DNA from: Nocardia pneumoniae NBRC 100136
Lineage (GTDB): Bacteria > Actinomycetota > Actinomycetes > Mycobacteriales > Mycobacteriaceae
Length of the DNA stretch: 64,000 bases
Assembly (NCBI RefSeq): GCF_000308755.1
Contig: NZ_BAGF01000056.1
Coordinates: 1-64,000, forward strand
Reading direction: 5' to 3'
The notes under the pieces were generated by a model. It saw only the letters and a list, made by a program, of their open reading frames with translations. It did not search any database and was not told the origin of the DNA. This document shows positions 1 to 7,027 of the stretch, one piece after another; position 1 is the stretch's first letter, and the number at the start of each line of letters is the position of its first letter. The position numbers and the translations under genes are program-made.

Positions 1-108
1 GGACGGTTTGGCGGCCTGGCGTCGGATCGCCTCGGGCACCGGGGTGCACGTGATCGACATCGGGTGCCAGCAGTCCGGGGTGACCGCATCCAACCTTTCG
101 ACTCGGCA

Positions 109-137
109 CACGCCCGCATGCGGGAGTCGCGGGCGTG
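109..137. terminator. GC-rich hairpin at window start
   Basis: Arms CACGCCCGC (109-117) and GCGGGCGTG (129-137) are perfect complements around an 11-base loop. There is no T-run. It could end a gene lying mostly left of the window. No coding frame in bases 1-180 is convincing enough to annotate. Confidence 0.35.
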
Positions 138-180
138 CAGGACAGCGGGTCGCCTCGGCGCGACCAGATTGGACCATCAC

Positions 181-957
181 ATGGCTGAATGGACTTGGGA
201 ACCGGACGATTTCGCCGCTCTCTGGTACGGCGACGCCCACGACCGCATTCCCAGCCCATTGCGCTACACCAGCCGCTTCGCCTTCCGCGACGAGTTCGAT
301 ACCCACCGCGCCGCCATCCGCGAGCGCTACTCCGCCGACGAGCTCGACGAGATCAACGCCGCCCTGCACACCCTGGGCACGTCCGTGCTCCGCATCGAAA
401 TCCTCGGCGGCACGTGCAAGCACAAGAACAGCACCGGCCGCGACGACCTACGCGAGTACCGGATCCTCGGCGCCCGCACCGACTACCACGCCGTCGTCCT
501 CAGCCAGGCAGGCAACCGGCACGAGCACAGCCCCATTCGCGTGCGGATGTTCCCCGTCGACCAACTCCCCACTCGCCTGGTGAACGCGATCCCCGCCTGC
601 AAACCCGGCGCCGAACGGCCCGCCACCTTCCACCCCGACGACCTGACCCCGCGCCGCGACACCTACCTCCAGGACAACGCCCGCAACACCCCGCGCGAGC
701 AATACCTGCGCCTCCTCGGCCGCCCAGTCGACGGCGGCGGCACCGCCGTCCTCCTCACCGCCCCCCTGCACACCCACGCCACCCCCGCCAAAGTCCTCCA
801 GTGGCACGACATCTCCAACGACGGCCGTTACACCGAACACCGCACCCACCACATCACCGTCCGCCCCACCACCCCCACCGACCTCACCACCCACTTCACA
901 ACCTGGATCGACCAAGCCCTCCACCACCTCCAATCCACCCGCCCCGAAACCTGGTAA
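181..957 (+). CDS. EspG-family ESX secretion-associated protein
   Basis: A 258-residue protein matching in length and sequence style the EspG family, cytosolic chaperones that hold ESX (type VII) substrates before export. Visible family traits are the opening WTWEPDDFAALW, the central GGTCKHKNS and the final strand-helix PTDLTTHFTTWIDQAL. I chose the ATG at 181 because the family starts a few residues before WTWEP; an open frame runs back to 64 but its translation is unlike the family. No PE/PPE genes or ESX core (EccC, EccB, MycP) are in view, so the cognate substrate is unknown. The next genes include two WXG100-like proteins, which fits a chaperone-substrate module. Assignment is by recognition of the sequence, not by a database search. 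Confidence 0.8.
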   Translation: MAEWTWEPDDFAALWYGDAHDRIPSPLRYTSRFAFRDEFDTHRAAIRERYSADELDEINAALHTLGTSVLRIEILGGTCKHKNSTGRDDLREYRILGARTDYHAVVLSQAGNRHEHSPIRVRMFPVDQLPTRLVNAIPACKPGAERPATFHPDDLTPRRDTYLQDNARNTPREQYLRLLGRPVDGGGTAVLLTAPLHTHATPAKVLQWHDISNDGRYTEHRTHHITVRPTTPTDLTTHFTTWIDQALHHLQSTRPETW

Positions 958-1104
958 CAACCCGACGGAACCGAATCCGGCCAGGCGACGTCCAATCAGT
1001 AAGGCAGCTGCCACAGGTCAACATTGACGATCGAGGAGAAGGTGCGCAGTAATGGCAATGGAAGACGCGCAGCGTTTCGTTCTGGCTGGTGACAAAGGAA
1101 TTGC

Positions 1105-1683
1105 ATGACAGAGTGGACTCGTCTTGTCGGTGTGGGACTGTTCACGATGAACCTCGACGAAGGTCGTCTTCCTGTCCAGGTCGATGTGGTCCGCAATCTC
1201 CACAACCGCTTGGGCCCACCAGATTTCTCCGCGGCGGCGATGACCGGGTACTACCTGGCACTCTGGCATCATGACGCGCCGATCATCGCGCAGGGAAAAT
1301 TCGCCGCACTGAGCGCATCCCCTTCCCACCGTGCCCAAATGATCACACTCCTCGACACGCAGTCACTCACCGAATTCGAGGAAGTCGAACGAGCGCTCAG
1401 CGGACGTGACGAGTTCATTGGCGAAGGCCCCTGGACCGACTTCGGATCACGTTCCGTCACCGTCGCCGCAAGCCTCTCTCGCATCAGCAGCATCCGCATC
1501 GATCCGAGGTGGGCGGCAACGGCGAACCCGTCGGACATCGCCCACGACATCATCGACTGCGCGAATCAGATCCGTCAACAGCGTCCACGCTTCCACGAAG
1601 GCGGTTCATGGGCGCACCGCTCCGACGATGAGCTCGAGTTCGAACTCGGCGAATACAAGAACTATCTGATGAGGAATCAATAG
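1105..1683 (+). CDS. YbaB/EbfC-like hypothetical protein of ESX cluster
   Basis: A 192-residue soluble protein preceded by an AAAGGA ribosome site about 8 bases before the ATG. Its C-terminal half carries SIRIDP followed by PSDIAHDIIDCANQIR, which resembles the strand-helix end of YbaB/EbfC nucleoid-associated proteins; such proteins often sit beside WXG100 genes in actinomycetes. The N-terminal ~100 residues are not recognised. The stop TAG shares its G with the GTG start of the next gene, so the two are translationally coupled. The role is inferred from context only; it could equally be an ESX-specific accessory factor unrelated to DNA binding. Confidence 0.6.
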   Translation: MTEWTRLVGVGLFTMNLDEGRLPVQVDVVRNLHNRLGPPDFSAAAMTGYYLALWHHDAPIIAQGKFAALSASPSHRAQMITLLDTQSLTEFEEVERALSGRDEFIGEGPWTDFGSRSVTVAASLSRISSIRIDPRWAATANPSDIAHDIIDCANQIRQQRPRFHEGGSWAHRSDDELEFELGEYKNYLMRNQ

Positions 1684-1994
1684 TGACCAATTTTTCGGCG
1701 GACATGAACCAGCTGGTTTCCGCCGCGAGGGCCTGGCATCGCGCGTCGGACAGCTTGGGCGAGGCCGCACACAAGGCAGATAGCATTCGACACAGCAACA
1801 AAGATGTCGTCTGGGCGCTGTTTCAGGAAGCCTGGAATGCTCAGGTTGCAGCCGCACAGTATATGTACGACAGGCTGAGCGAGGGACGCGATGAAACGGA
1901 GGCGATTGGAGACGTCCTCGAGCACGTTGCCAACGTATATCTGCAACAGGATCAAAACTTCGCGAACGTGCTGATCAAACTGGACGAAGGATAG
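1683..1994 (+). CDS. EspC/WXG100-like ESX secretion-associated protein
   Basis: A 103-residue, mostly helical protein without signal peptide, the size of EspC/WXG100 family members that pair up and leave through ESX machines. W51 lies in the middle, and Tyr86-Leu-Gln-Gln-Asp90 fits the YxxxD/E general type VII export signal placed near the C-terminus after two helices. It starts at a GTG overlapping the previous stop (TAGTG) and ends two bases before the next gene, so it belongs to a coupled operon. It probably pairs with the larger downstream protein. Base composition is clearly more AT-rich than the housekeeping genes, which suggests horizontal acquisition. Confidence 0.7.
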   Translation: MTNFSADMNQLVSAARAWHRASDSLGEAAHKADSIRHSNKDVVWALFQEAWNAQVAAAQYMYDRLSEGRDETEAIGDVLEHVANVYLQQDQNFANVLIKLDEG

Positions 1995-1996
1995 TT

Positions 1997-2842
1997 GTGG
2001 GCGCCACCAAAAGTCTCGATGAAATAAACAACGTTCTCGATCAGTTCGCGGACAAGGTAGCGGAAATACGAAGCCAGCCCGCCAAAGTGGAGGTTGCGTT
2101 CAATGAAGCAGCAGCGGCGATGGCAATATATGAGGGACAGGCGTTCGGAGGGCCGATCGGCGCAGCTGTCGGAGCCGCGTATGACGCGATCACCCAGGAC
2201 AACTTCAGTGGCTACATGCAAGATCATAAGGAAGAAATCAAGGACAAGCTCCGAGATCTACTGGATAAGCTGCACGATGCCATCGAAGGTCTACGTGCGC
2301 CTATCGCCTTCCTACAGACCAGCGAGGAATGGCTGAAGCTGAAATCCAAGATCGGCGAAGCGCAGAACAACGAAGTAGTCAAGGGCAACGTGCTCGGCTA
2401 CTGGCAAGGTGGTGCAGCCAATCGATACGGGGCGGCACGCACGCTACAGGACACCGCCATGGATTCGGCCAAAGCAACTTGCGATAAACTGAGCGACTGC
2501 CTCGCCGCGATATCGGATTCCGCTTGGGACTTCTACTCCGGCATCCTTCAGGATATCATCGGATTTCTAGCCAGATTCACTGCGGCCGTAACCAAGATCG
2601 GTTCATTCTTCGAAACCCCCTGGGGCATTTCCGACGCGATCGACGCGCTTGCCGATATCATCCCGAAAACGATAGCGTATGGAGACAAACTCGTCAAGGC
2701 ACTCAGTATCCAAAAGCAGAATATCAAGAAAATAACCGACTCCACAGAAAATCCGAAGGGATTTCTCGGCAACCACTGGCCGGAAAGCGCTTCCAAGAGC
2801 TTCGACACGCGCGCTCCCGGAACGGAATGGGTAGCGACGTGA
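1997..2842 (+). CDS. WXG100-like large ESX-associated protein
   Basis: A 281-residue protein without signal peptide. Residues 1-130 form long amphipathic helices after a glycine/alanine-rich patch (residues 50-62). W136-Q-G138 makes a WXG-type turn followed by a further helix, the hairpin signature of WXG100 substrates. Residues 185-225 are hydrophobic enough to contact membranes. I recognise no enzymatic toxin domain. The gene begins with GTG two bases after the preceding stop and overlaps the next gene by four bases (GTGA). It is likely the export partner or main substrate of the cluster. It could be a toxin with an unknown domain, but nothing in the sequence proves that. Confidence 0.6.
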   Translation: MGATKSLDEINNVLDQFADKVAEIRSQPAKVEVAFNEAAAAMAIYEGQAFGGPIGAAVGAAYDAITQDNFSGYMQDHKEEIKDKLRDLLDKLHDAIEGLRAPIAFLQTSEEWLKLKSKIGEAQNNEVVKGNVLGYWQGGAANRYGAARTLQDTAMDSAKATCDKLSDCLAAISDSAWDFYSGILQDIIGFLARFTAAVTKIGSFFETPWGISDAIDALADIIPKTIAYGDKLVKALSIQKQNIKKITDSTENPKGFLGNHWPESASKSFDTRAPGTEWVAT

Positions 2843-3381
2843 AACTGCGGGTAATCACGCCAATTGCGGCAATCACGCTACTTATGTCGGGTTGCAGCCT
2901 CTCCCCGAACCCCGATACCGAACAACACACATCAAAGTCGAGCGACCATTCGCTGCAGGAATTGTGCGATTTTCCTAAACAGTTCTTCTCCGCCCGCTAT
3001 AACACCCGAGAATTGGAAGTCAGCCTGGGCGCTACCAGGCCAATGACCGAGAAAATCGGGGGCGGCAACGGATGTTTCTACGACACACCGGACGGCGAGT
3101 TCGTCGGGTACGCTTCTCTGTTTCGGGCGGACCTGGACGCGACGCCGCCGACCACCAAGAATTCCCTGGTCCGCGCCCTGACAGTTGACGGCGTCACCGT
3201 TACGGAAACGGTGGAACCCATATCGGAACCCCTGGATCCTGCCACCACGCGCCCACGCTACAAACTGACGGCCAGCATTGGCGGCTGGGATGGCGAGTTA
3301 GAGTTCAAGAATGGCGATGACCAGGGCACCCGAGACGGCGCGCAAGTGCTCGTCAATATGATCCGCGCCTTGAAGGGGTGA
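2839..3381 (+). CDS. DUF3558-like lipoprotein
   Basis: A 180-residue lipoprotein. The signal peptide ends in the lipobox LLMSGC with Cys19 as the lipidation site, followed by a polar linker and a single globular domain containing two cysteines (in ELCDF and GGNGCFY). Pattern, size and position beside ESX genes resemble the DUF3558 lipoproteins of actinomycetes. The GTG start overlaps the stop of the previous gene, so expression is coupled to the WXG-like protein. It would sit on the outer face of the membrane, where it could assist or bind the exported protein; an immunity role is conceivable but unsupported. A longer open frame extends upstream but lacks the signal peptide. Confidence 0.65.
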   Translation: MKLRVITPIAAITLLMSGCSLSPNPDTEQHTSKSSDHSLQELCDFPKQFFSARYNTRELEVSLGATRPMTEKIGGGNGCFYDTPDGEFVGYASLFRADLDATPPTTKNSLVRALTVDGVTVTETVEPISEPLDPATTRPRYKLTASIGGWDGELEFKNGDDQGTRDGAQVLVNMIRALKG

Positions 3382-3422
3382 CGACCTGCCCCGCCAAAAG
3401 CAGGAAGGAGTGGATCCGGCCG

Positions 3423-3503
3423 CTGGACCAGCGCCGGACCCATTGCTATCTCACCCACCCCACCGATCTCACCGCCCACTTCACGTGGTGTGCTCGCGTT
3501 TGA
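3423..3503 (+). pseudogene. Remnant of a second EspG C-terminus
   Basis: Read from 3423 the frame gives RRTHCYLTH then PTDLTAHFTW and stops at 3501-3503. This aligns with EHRTHHITVRPTTPTDLTTHFTTW at the end of the EspG-like protein at 181-957. Nothing else of a second copy is left. It looks like the debris of a duplicated or recombined EspG gene directly behind the lipoprotein gene. Confidence 0.6.
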
Positions 3504-3673
3504 GCCCAAGGCTCGGCGCGCGTGGACCTGCCCCGGTCCGCCGCAATCGGCGAATCCAGCTTCAACACAACATGGCCCAACGCCACGCATCAGATCGACC
3601 AGCACCCGGGTCAGGCGAGCGCGTCGCAGCCCTTCGCCCGAGATCCCGAAGGCTCCTTCGGAATAGCCGACTG

Positions 3674-4003
3674 TCAGGCCTGCTGATGTGGATGGCGGCG
3701 GCGAAGCATCGCGTGGTGGATGAACAACACCTCGACCTGGCGAGTGAAGACAGTAACCAGTTCCCAGCCGAAATGCTGGTCCAAATATTCGATGCACGCT
3801 GTCAGAGCCGACAAGGTGCCCTGATAGTCGGCCTGCCGCAGAGGACCCATCACGTCCCCCAAGCCAATACTCCGCTGCGGCTGCGAATAGATGACGAGAT
3901 ACTTGCGTTGATAGGTGCGCATGTCGACAGTGCCATCCAAGATGACCCTGACGTCGAAAACTGGGCCCGGACCGGCCGGGAGCAGTTTGGGCTGACCATT
4001 CAC
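3674..4003 (-). CDS. Small hypothetical protein, possibly DUF4177-like
   Basis: A 109-residue reading frame on the strand opposite its neighbours. Residues around YLVIYSQPQ, followed by ACIEYLDQHFGWELVTVF and VLFIHHAMLRR, recall the strand-helix-(G)WELV-strand layout of the small DUF4177 family. The match is weak and from memory. No clear ribosome binding site supports the ATG, so the start is uncertain. It is isolated, between the EspG remnant and a membrane-protein gene. It may be a genuine small gene or a partly decayed one. Confidence 0.4.
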   Translation of the reverse strand: MNGQPKLLPAGPGPVFDVRVILDGTVDMRTYQRKYLVIYSQPQRSIGLGDVMGPLRQADYQGTLSALTACIEYLDQHFGWELVTVFTRQVEVLFIHHAMLRRRHPHQQA

Positions 4004-4305
4004 CCTCCGACTACTACCCGCACAGGGCTACTGGTACAACTCCCGCGCAGATCTGTATAAGCGTTCCGGTCTCATGACCTCGCGGTTGGCCCGTACCGGC
4101 CAGCGTCAGCGACACGTCCGCTATCGCACGTCATCGGGAAGTCCGGCCGGGGTGCACGCCAGGCGTGAATCTGCCTGAGAGCCGCATCGTTCAACCCAGC
4201 CCGGCACAGAGCGCAACGCCGCGTCACCACACATGCCAGCGGAAGACTGCGGACGAGCAGCCGAACCGGTTGTGGTGAAGTAAGGTTCCAGATCGGAGAA
4301 GGGGG
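4004..4305. other. Non-coding gap
   Basis: No reading frame here has family resemblance or a good ribosome site. The last bases (around 4290-4303, GATCGGAGAAGGGG) serve as the ribosome binding region of the next gene. Confidence 0.5.
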
Positions 4306-4815
4306 ATGTCAATGGGGTATCCACATGGTGGCGTTGGCAGCGAGCTGTCACCGGCAGGGTTGGGTCGCCGAGAACCAGCACCGAGTGGAGCCACCACAAT
4401 CGGCGCGGCTTCGCTCTCGCTGGGCATCGGGCTGATCTGTTTACTCGGAACCATTTCCGCGGTCATGTACGTATCCGACAACCGGGAGTACCTGTCGGGT
4501 GGAATGATCCGGTCGATCGGTTTGGTGGGGGCCGGGGCGGTCCTCTGGTCACTCGGCGCGATCCTGCTGTTCTGTCGCACCACAGCTGGTCGGGTGTTGG
4601 TGATCATCGATTCCGGGCTGGGGCTGTTCTACGTCCTTGCCTCCGTCATACGCACGGAAGATCCGATCTTGCTGACGATGGCGACCCCGGTGCTGCCCAT
4701 TCTCGTTCTTGCCGCCTTGCCGTCGACCGGCCGCTGGATCGCCGCCGAGCCGCGCCGCGAGGGGCCGGTGGCCCCAGGAGGAACCGCTCCTGATGACTCA
4801 TCGATGGGCAGCTGA
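4306..4815 (+). CDS. Hypothetical membrane protein
   Basis: A 169-residue protein with a glycine/proline-rich N-terminus of about 28 residues, then roughly four hydrophobic segments (residues ~32-55, 67-88, 93-112, 120-140) and a short charged tail. A GGAGAAGGGGG purine run precedes the ATG; a second ATG six bases later is an alternative start. I do not recognise a family. It stands alone, between the EspG remnant region and the phage-like cassette, and could belong to either or to neither. Confidence 0.6.
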   Translation: MSMGYPHGGVGSELSPAGLGRREPAPSGATTIGAASLSLGIGLICLLGTISAVMYVSDNREYLSGGMIRSIGLVGAGAVLWSLGAILLFCRTTAGRVLVIIDSGLGLFYVLASVIRTEDPILLTMATPVLPILVLAALPSTGRWIAAEPRREGPVAPGGTAPDDSSMGS

Positions 4816-5136
4816 CGCTGAGCGCGGCTTCAGGAGAACCCGGGTCCTCGTTGGGCCGCGAGCGAAGATGTCGCAGAGGAGTTCTCGGTGCCGATCGCGG
4901 CGGTGGTTCGGCTTCGAGGTGGTGTCGGCGGTCGTTCGTTCACCATGACGCGGTGTTCGCTCCGCTCTGCCGATGCGGCTTTTCGCATGGGTGAGGCACC
5001 GTGGGGCGGCTCGAGCGACCTTCCATCCCCTTGCCGCAAGGTGCAGGCGCTCAACCGCATTCACGAGAAGACCGCTCCAGCAACGCCCGATGGGCTTTCC
5101 GGTCCGAGATGGCACAGCACCGTCAACACCTGGCAA
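4816..5136. other. Non-coding gap
   Basis: The frames here show no recognisable domain or ribosome site. It precedes the degenerate copy of the IPT/TIG gene leader. Confidence 0.5.
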
Positions 5137-5280
5137 CAATCCGGAAACCGGACAAAAACGGATCATGGGACGCGTTGCGTAACTGCAGGTCCCGGGGTGT
5201 TAATGGAGGTATATAACCGGGCCACTACCAGAGTCGGGCACCCCCCGGTGTAGAGGAATCAGCAAACGAGGAGGCAGCGT
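5137..5280 (+). repeat. Degenerate copy of the IPT/TIG gene leader
   Basis: Four landmarks occur in the same order here and before the IPT/TIG gene: CAATCCGGAAACCGGAC (5137, compare 6881), GTGTTAATGGA (5197, compare 6939), GAGTCGGGCACCCCCCGGTG (5231, compare 6970) and AACGAGGAGGCAGCG (5265, compare 7011). Spacings agree within a few bases (60/58, 34/31, 34/41), and each copy leads to an ATG 16-17 bases after the last landmark. The third landmark folds as a small GCACC/GGTG hairpin. This is a duplicated promoter/leader. Confidence 0.75.
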
Positions 5281-5430
5281 ATGCCTACTTTCCTCTCCCC
5301 CTCCTCGGGGCAGCACTCGAGGGGTCCCCGTGTCACCGCGACCGGCCGCACCGTAGCCGACCGCTGTCCCCCGGTGCACGCGGACGTGCAGCGTCGCGAA
5401 TCCTTCTATCCCACAGACGGGTTCGACTAG
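5281..5430 (+). pseudogene. Decayed first codons of an IPT/TIG repeat gene
   Basis: Behind the duplicated leader an ATG opens a 49-codon frame beginning MPTFLSPSSGQ and continuing to GPRVTATG. It aligns with MPTITSISPTSGPTTGGNSVTITGTG at the start of the intact IPT/TIG protein at 7028. The frame then loses all resemblance and stops at 5428-5430. I read it as a truncated, frame-shifted relic of a second IPT/TIG gene, though a real 49-residue peptide cannot be excluded because the ribosome site (GAGGAGG) is intact. Confidence 0.6.
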
Positions 5431-5738
5431 TTCAGCTGTTCGTCGACGATCCGACCTTATCGAGCTCAACGCCCCCCAGCCGCGAGCGCCGGGGCGAGGT
5501 GCAAGGACTTCCAGCCGAACGCGCTGTCGCGGCGCGGAGGCGGGGAGCGCAGTTGTATACGCGGTGATCCACGAACCGCTGAATCACGGCGATATGAGAG
5601 CTGGCCTCGGATGGTCAACTTTCGACGAAACCCGCTGACATACAGACCACTCCGGCAAAACGGACTCGGGCAACCGGACACCAACCCGACCACCGGGGAG
5701 CTTCCACACAACCCACACAAAAGAGAAAGGGAAAACCG
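5431..5738. other. Gap before the holin-like cassette
   Basis: No gene is recognised. The final part, AAAAGAGAAAGGG at about 5718-5730, is the ribosome binding region for the first small membrane protein; a promoter is expected in this stretch but no clear -10/-35 pair stands out. Confidence 0.45.
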
Positions 5739-5960
5739 ATGAACAAAGTACTCGACATCCTGCGCAGCGAGCCCGTTCGCGCCCTGCTGTACCCGCTACT
5801 TGTAGCAATCATCGGGTACGGGGTCACCAAGGGCATCGTCTCGGCCGATGCGTCCGGATTCATCCTCGCCGTTGTCGCGGCGGCACTGGGACTTCCGGCC
5901 GTCGAGTCGGCACGCCAGCGGGTGAGCCCAGCGCCGCCGGACAGTGGTGAACCCGCATGA
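5739..5960 (+). CDS. Holin-like small membrane protein
   Basis: A 73-residue protein: a short charged start (MNKVLDILRSEPVR), two hydrophobic stretches (residues ~15-33 and 39-55) and a polar tail. This layout and the phrase RSEPVR-ALLYPLL resemble small holin-type membrane proteins in the lysis regions of actinobacteriophages. It has a good ribosome site (GAAAGGG) and its stop overlaps the next start (ATGA). Holins make pores in the cytoplasmic membrane that release an endolysin, but no lysin gene is nearby. The assignment rests on architecture and memory of phage sequences, so holin is a hypothesis. Confidence 0.6.
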   Translation: MNKVLDILRSEPVRALLYPLLVAIIGYGVTKGIVSADASGFILAVVAAALGLPAVESARQRVSPAPPDSGEPA

Positions 5961-6394
5961 AATCCCCGAAGGCGACGACACGTCACGATCCCTTCGAAGT
6001 GGTCCTGTGCGCCGTCTTCGGGGCGTCGGCGCTGTTGCAGGCGTCCTACGGTCCGCCACCGGGTTCCGCCACGGCGAGCATGCCACCGGGATTCCGGGTG
6101 CTGTGGCTGAGCCTCATGCTGATCGGCTGCCTCGCGACGCTGGTCGGCGTGTTCGCCCGGCGCGTGTGGGGATACCTGGTCGAGCAAATCGGACTGGGTG
6201 CGGTCGGCTGGTCGCTGATGGCATTCGGCGGCCAGCTACTGGTGCTTCAGTTCCAGTATCGAACTCTCAGTCCCGCCACGATTCTCGGCGGGCCGCTGCC
6301 TATCGCGCTGGGTCTCGCGTTCCTGTGGAAGCGCCGACAGGTGTTGCGGGACGTGCAGGCCCTGCACGCGGTGAAGATGAAGGAGGAGCCATGA
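5957..6394 (+). CDS. Hypothetical membrane protein of phage-like cassette
   Basis: A 145-residue protein with about four hydrophobic segments (residues ~15-30, 45-65, 70-97 and 108-123) and a basic C-terminus (LWKRRQVLRDVQ). It overlaps the preceding gene by four bases (ATGA) and the following gene by four bases, so the three genes form one translationally coupled unit. No family is recognised. In actinobacteriophages, several small membrane proteins commonly cluster with the holin, which is the basis for linking it to a lysis cassette. Confidence 0.6.
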   Translation: MKSPKATTRHDPFEVVLCAVFGASALLQASYGPPPGSATASMPPGFRVLWLSLMLIGCLATLVGVFARRVWGYLVEQIGLGAVGWSLMAFGGQLLVLQFQYRTLSPATILGGPLPIALGLAFLWKRRQVLRDVQALHAVKMKEEP

Positions 6395-6696
6395 CTATGG
6401 TCCAGCAGTCGCCGGTGTTCGCGGCGCTAGTGCTGATCGCCAGCTCCTCGGTGCTGTCGGCAATCGTGACGGCATGGTTCAAGCGCGGCGATGTCGACGC
6501 CACCATGACCAAGACGAAGGCCGATGCCGCGAAAGTGCTGAGCGACCTTGCCATTTCGCAGACGCAACAGATGTCCGAGCAGATGGGCGAGTTTCGTATG
6601 GCGCTACGGGTGCACCGGGAATGGGATCGGAAGATGGTAAACCGGGCACGGAAGGCGGGCCTCGAATTCGAGGACCCGCCTGAACTGTTCCTCTGA
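6391..6696 (+). CDS. Membrane-anchored coiled-coil protein of phage-like cassette
   Basis: A 101-residue protein with one N-terminal membrane segment (residues ~8-28), then a charged helix (ATMTKTKADAAKVLSDL) likely to form a coiled coil and a basic/acidic C-terminal region ending PPELFL. The ATG lies inside the stop of the preceding gene. Small proteins of this build are frequent in phage lysis regions. A spanin-like or holin-accessory role is possible but unproven. The gene is followed by a 331-base leader region and the IPT/TIG repeat gene on the same strand. Confidence 0.6.
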   Translation: MTMVQQSPVFAALVLIASSSVLSAIVTAWFKRGDVDATMTKTKADAAKVLSDLAISQTQQMSEQMGEFRMALRVHREWDRKMVNRARKAGLEFEDPPELFL

Positions 6697-6737
6697 CTCG
6701 ATGACAGTACACCTGGGTAAGTCACTGCCGGGGCGGT

Positions 6738-6755
6738 TTCGGCAAATTTGCCGAA
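6738..6755. promoter_or_regulatory. 18-bp perfect palindrome (putative operator)
   Basis: TTCGGCAAATTTGCCGAA reads the same on both strands without a spacer, which favours a dimeric repressor site over a terminator. It lies between the phage-like cassette and the IPT/TIG gene. The binding protein is unknown; the regulator encoded at 10839 is one candidate. Confidence 0.55.
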
Positions 6756-6880
6756 CGCTCGCGGCAGTTCACGGTTTCAGCGACCGAACCCGGCGGTCGC
6801 ATGCCAGTCGAGCGACCGGGAGCTCCGCGAAAATGCCACTGCGGCAACACCAGACGCGCTGGTCACGGGCGACACGCGAC

Positions 6881-7027
6881 CAATCCGAAAACGGACCAAA
6901 ACGGATTCGATACTCATTGCCGGAGTGCTGGTTCAGGAGTGTTAATGGAAAGTAGCCGGGCCATTGAGCGAGTCGGGCACCCCCCGGTGCAGAAGAACGA
7001 TCACCACGGCAACGAGGAGGCAGCGCC
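6881..7027 (+). promoter_or_regulatory. Leader region of the IPT/TIG gene (intact copy)
   Basis: This is the counterpart of 5137-5280, with the same four landmarks ending in the ribosome site AACGAGGAGGCAGCG (7011-7025). The hairpin GCACC-CCCC-GGTGC (about 6977-6990) sits in the presumed 5' untranslated region. Bases 6697-6880 between the cassette and this leader contain only the 18-bp palindrome. Confidence 0.6.

Noticed and set aside
3258..4060. Long open frames on both strands behind the lipoprotein gene
   Set aside because: Apart from the EspG relic and the possible small gene at 3674-4003, the translations are Arg/Pro-rich and resemble no family.
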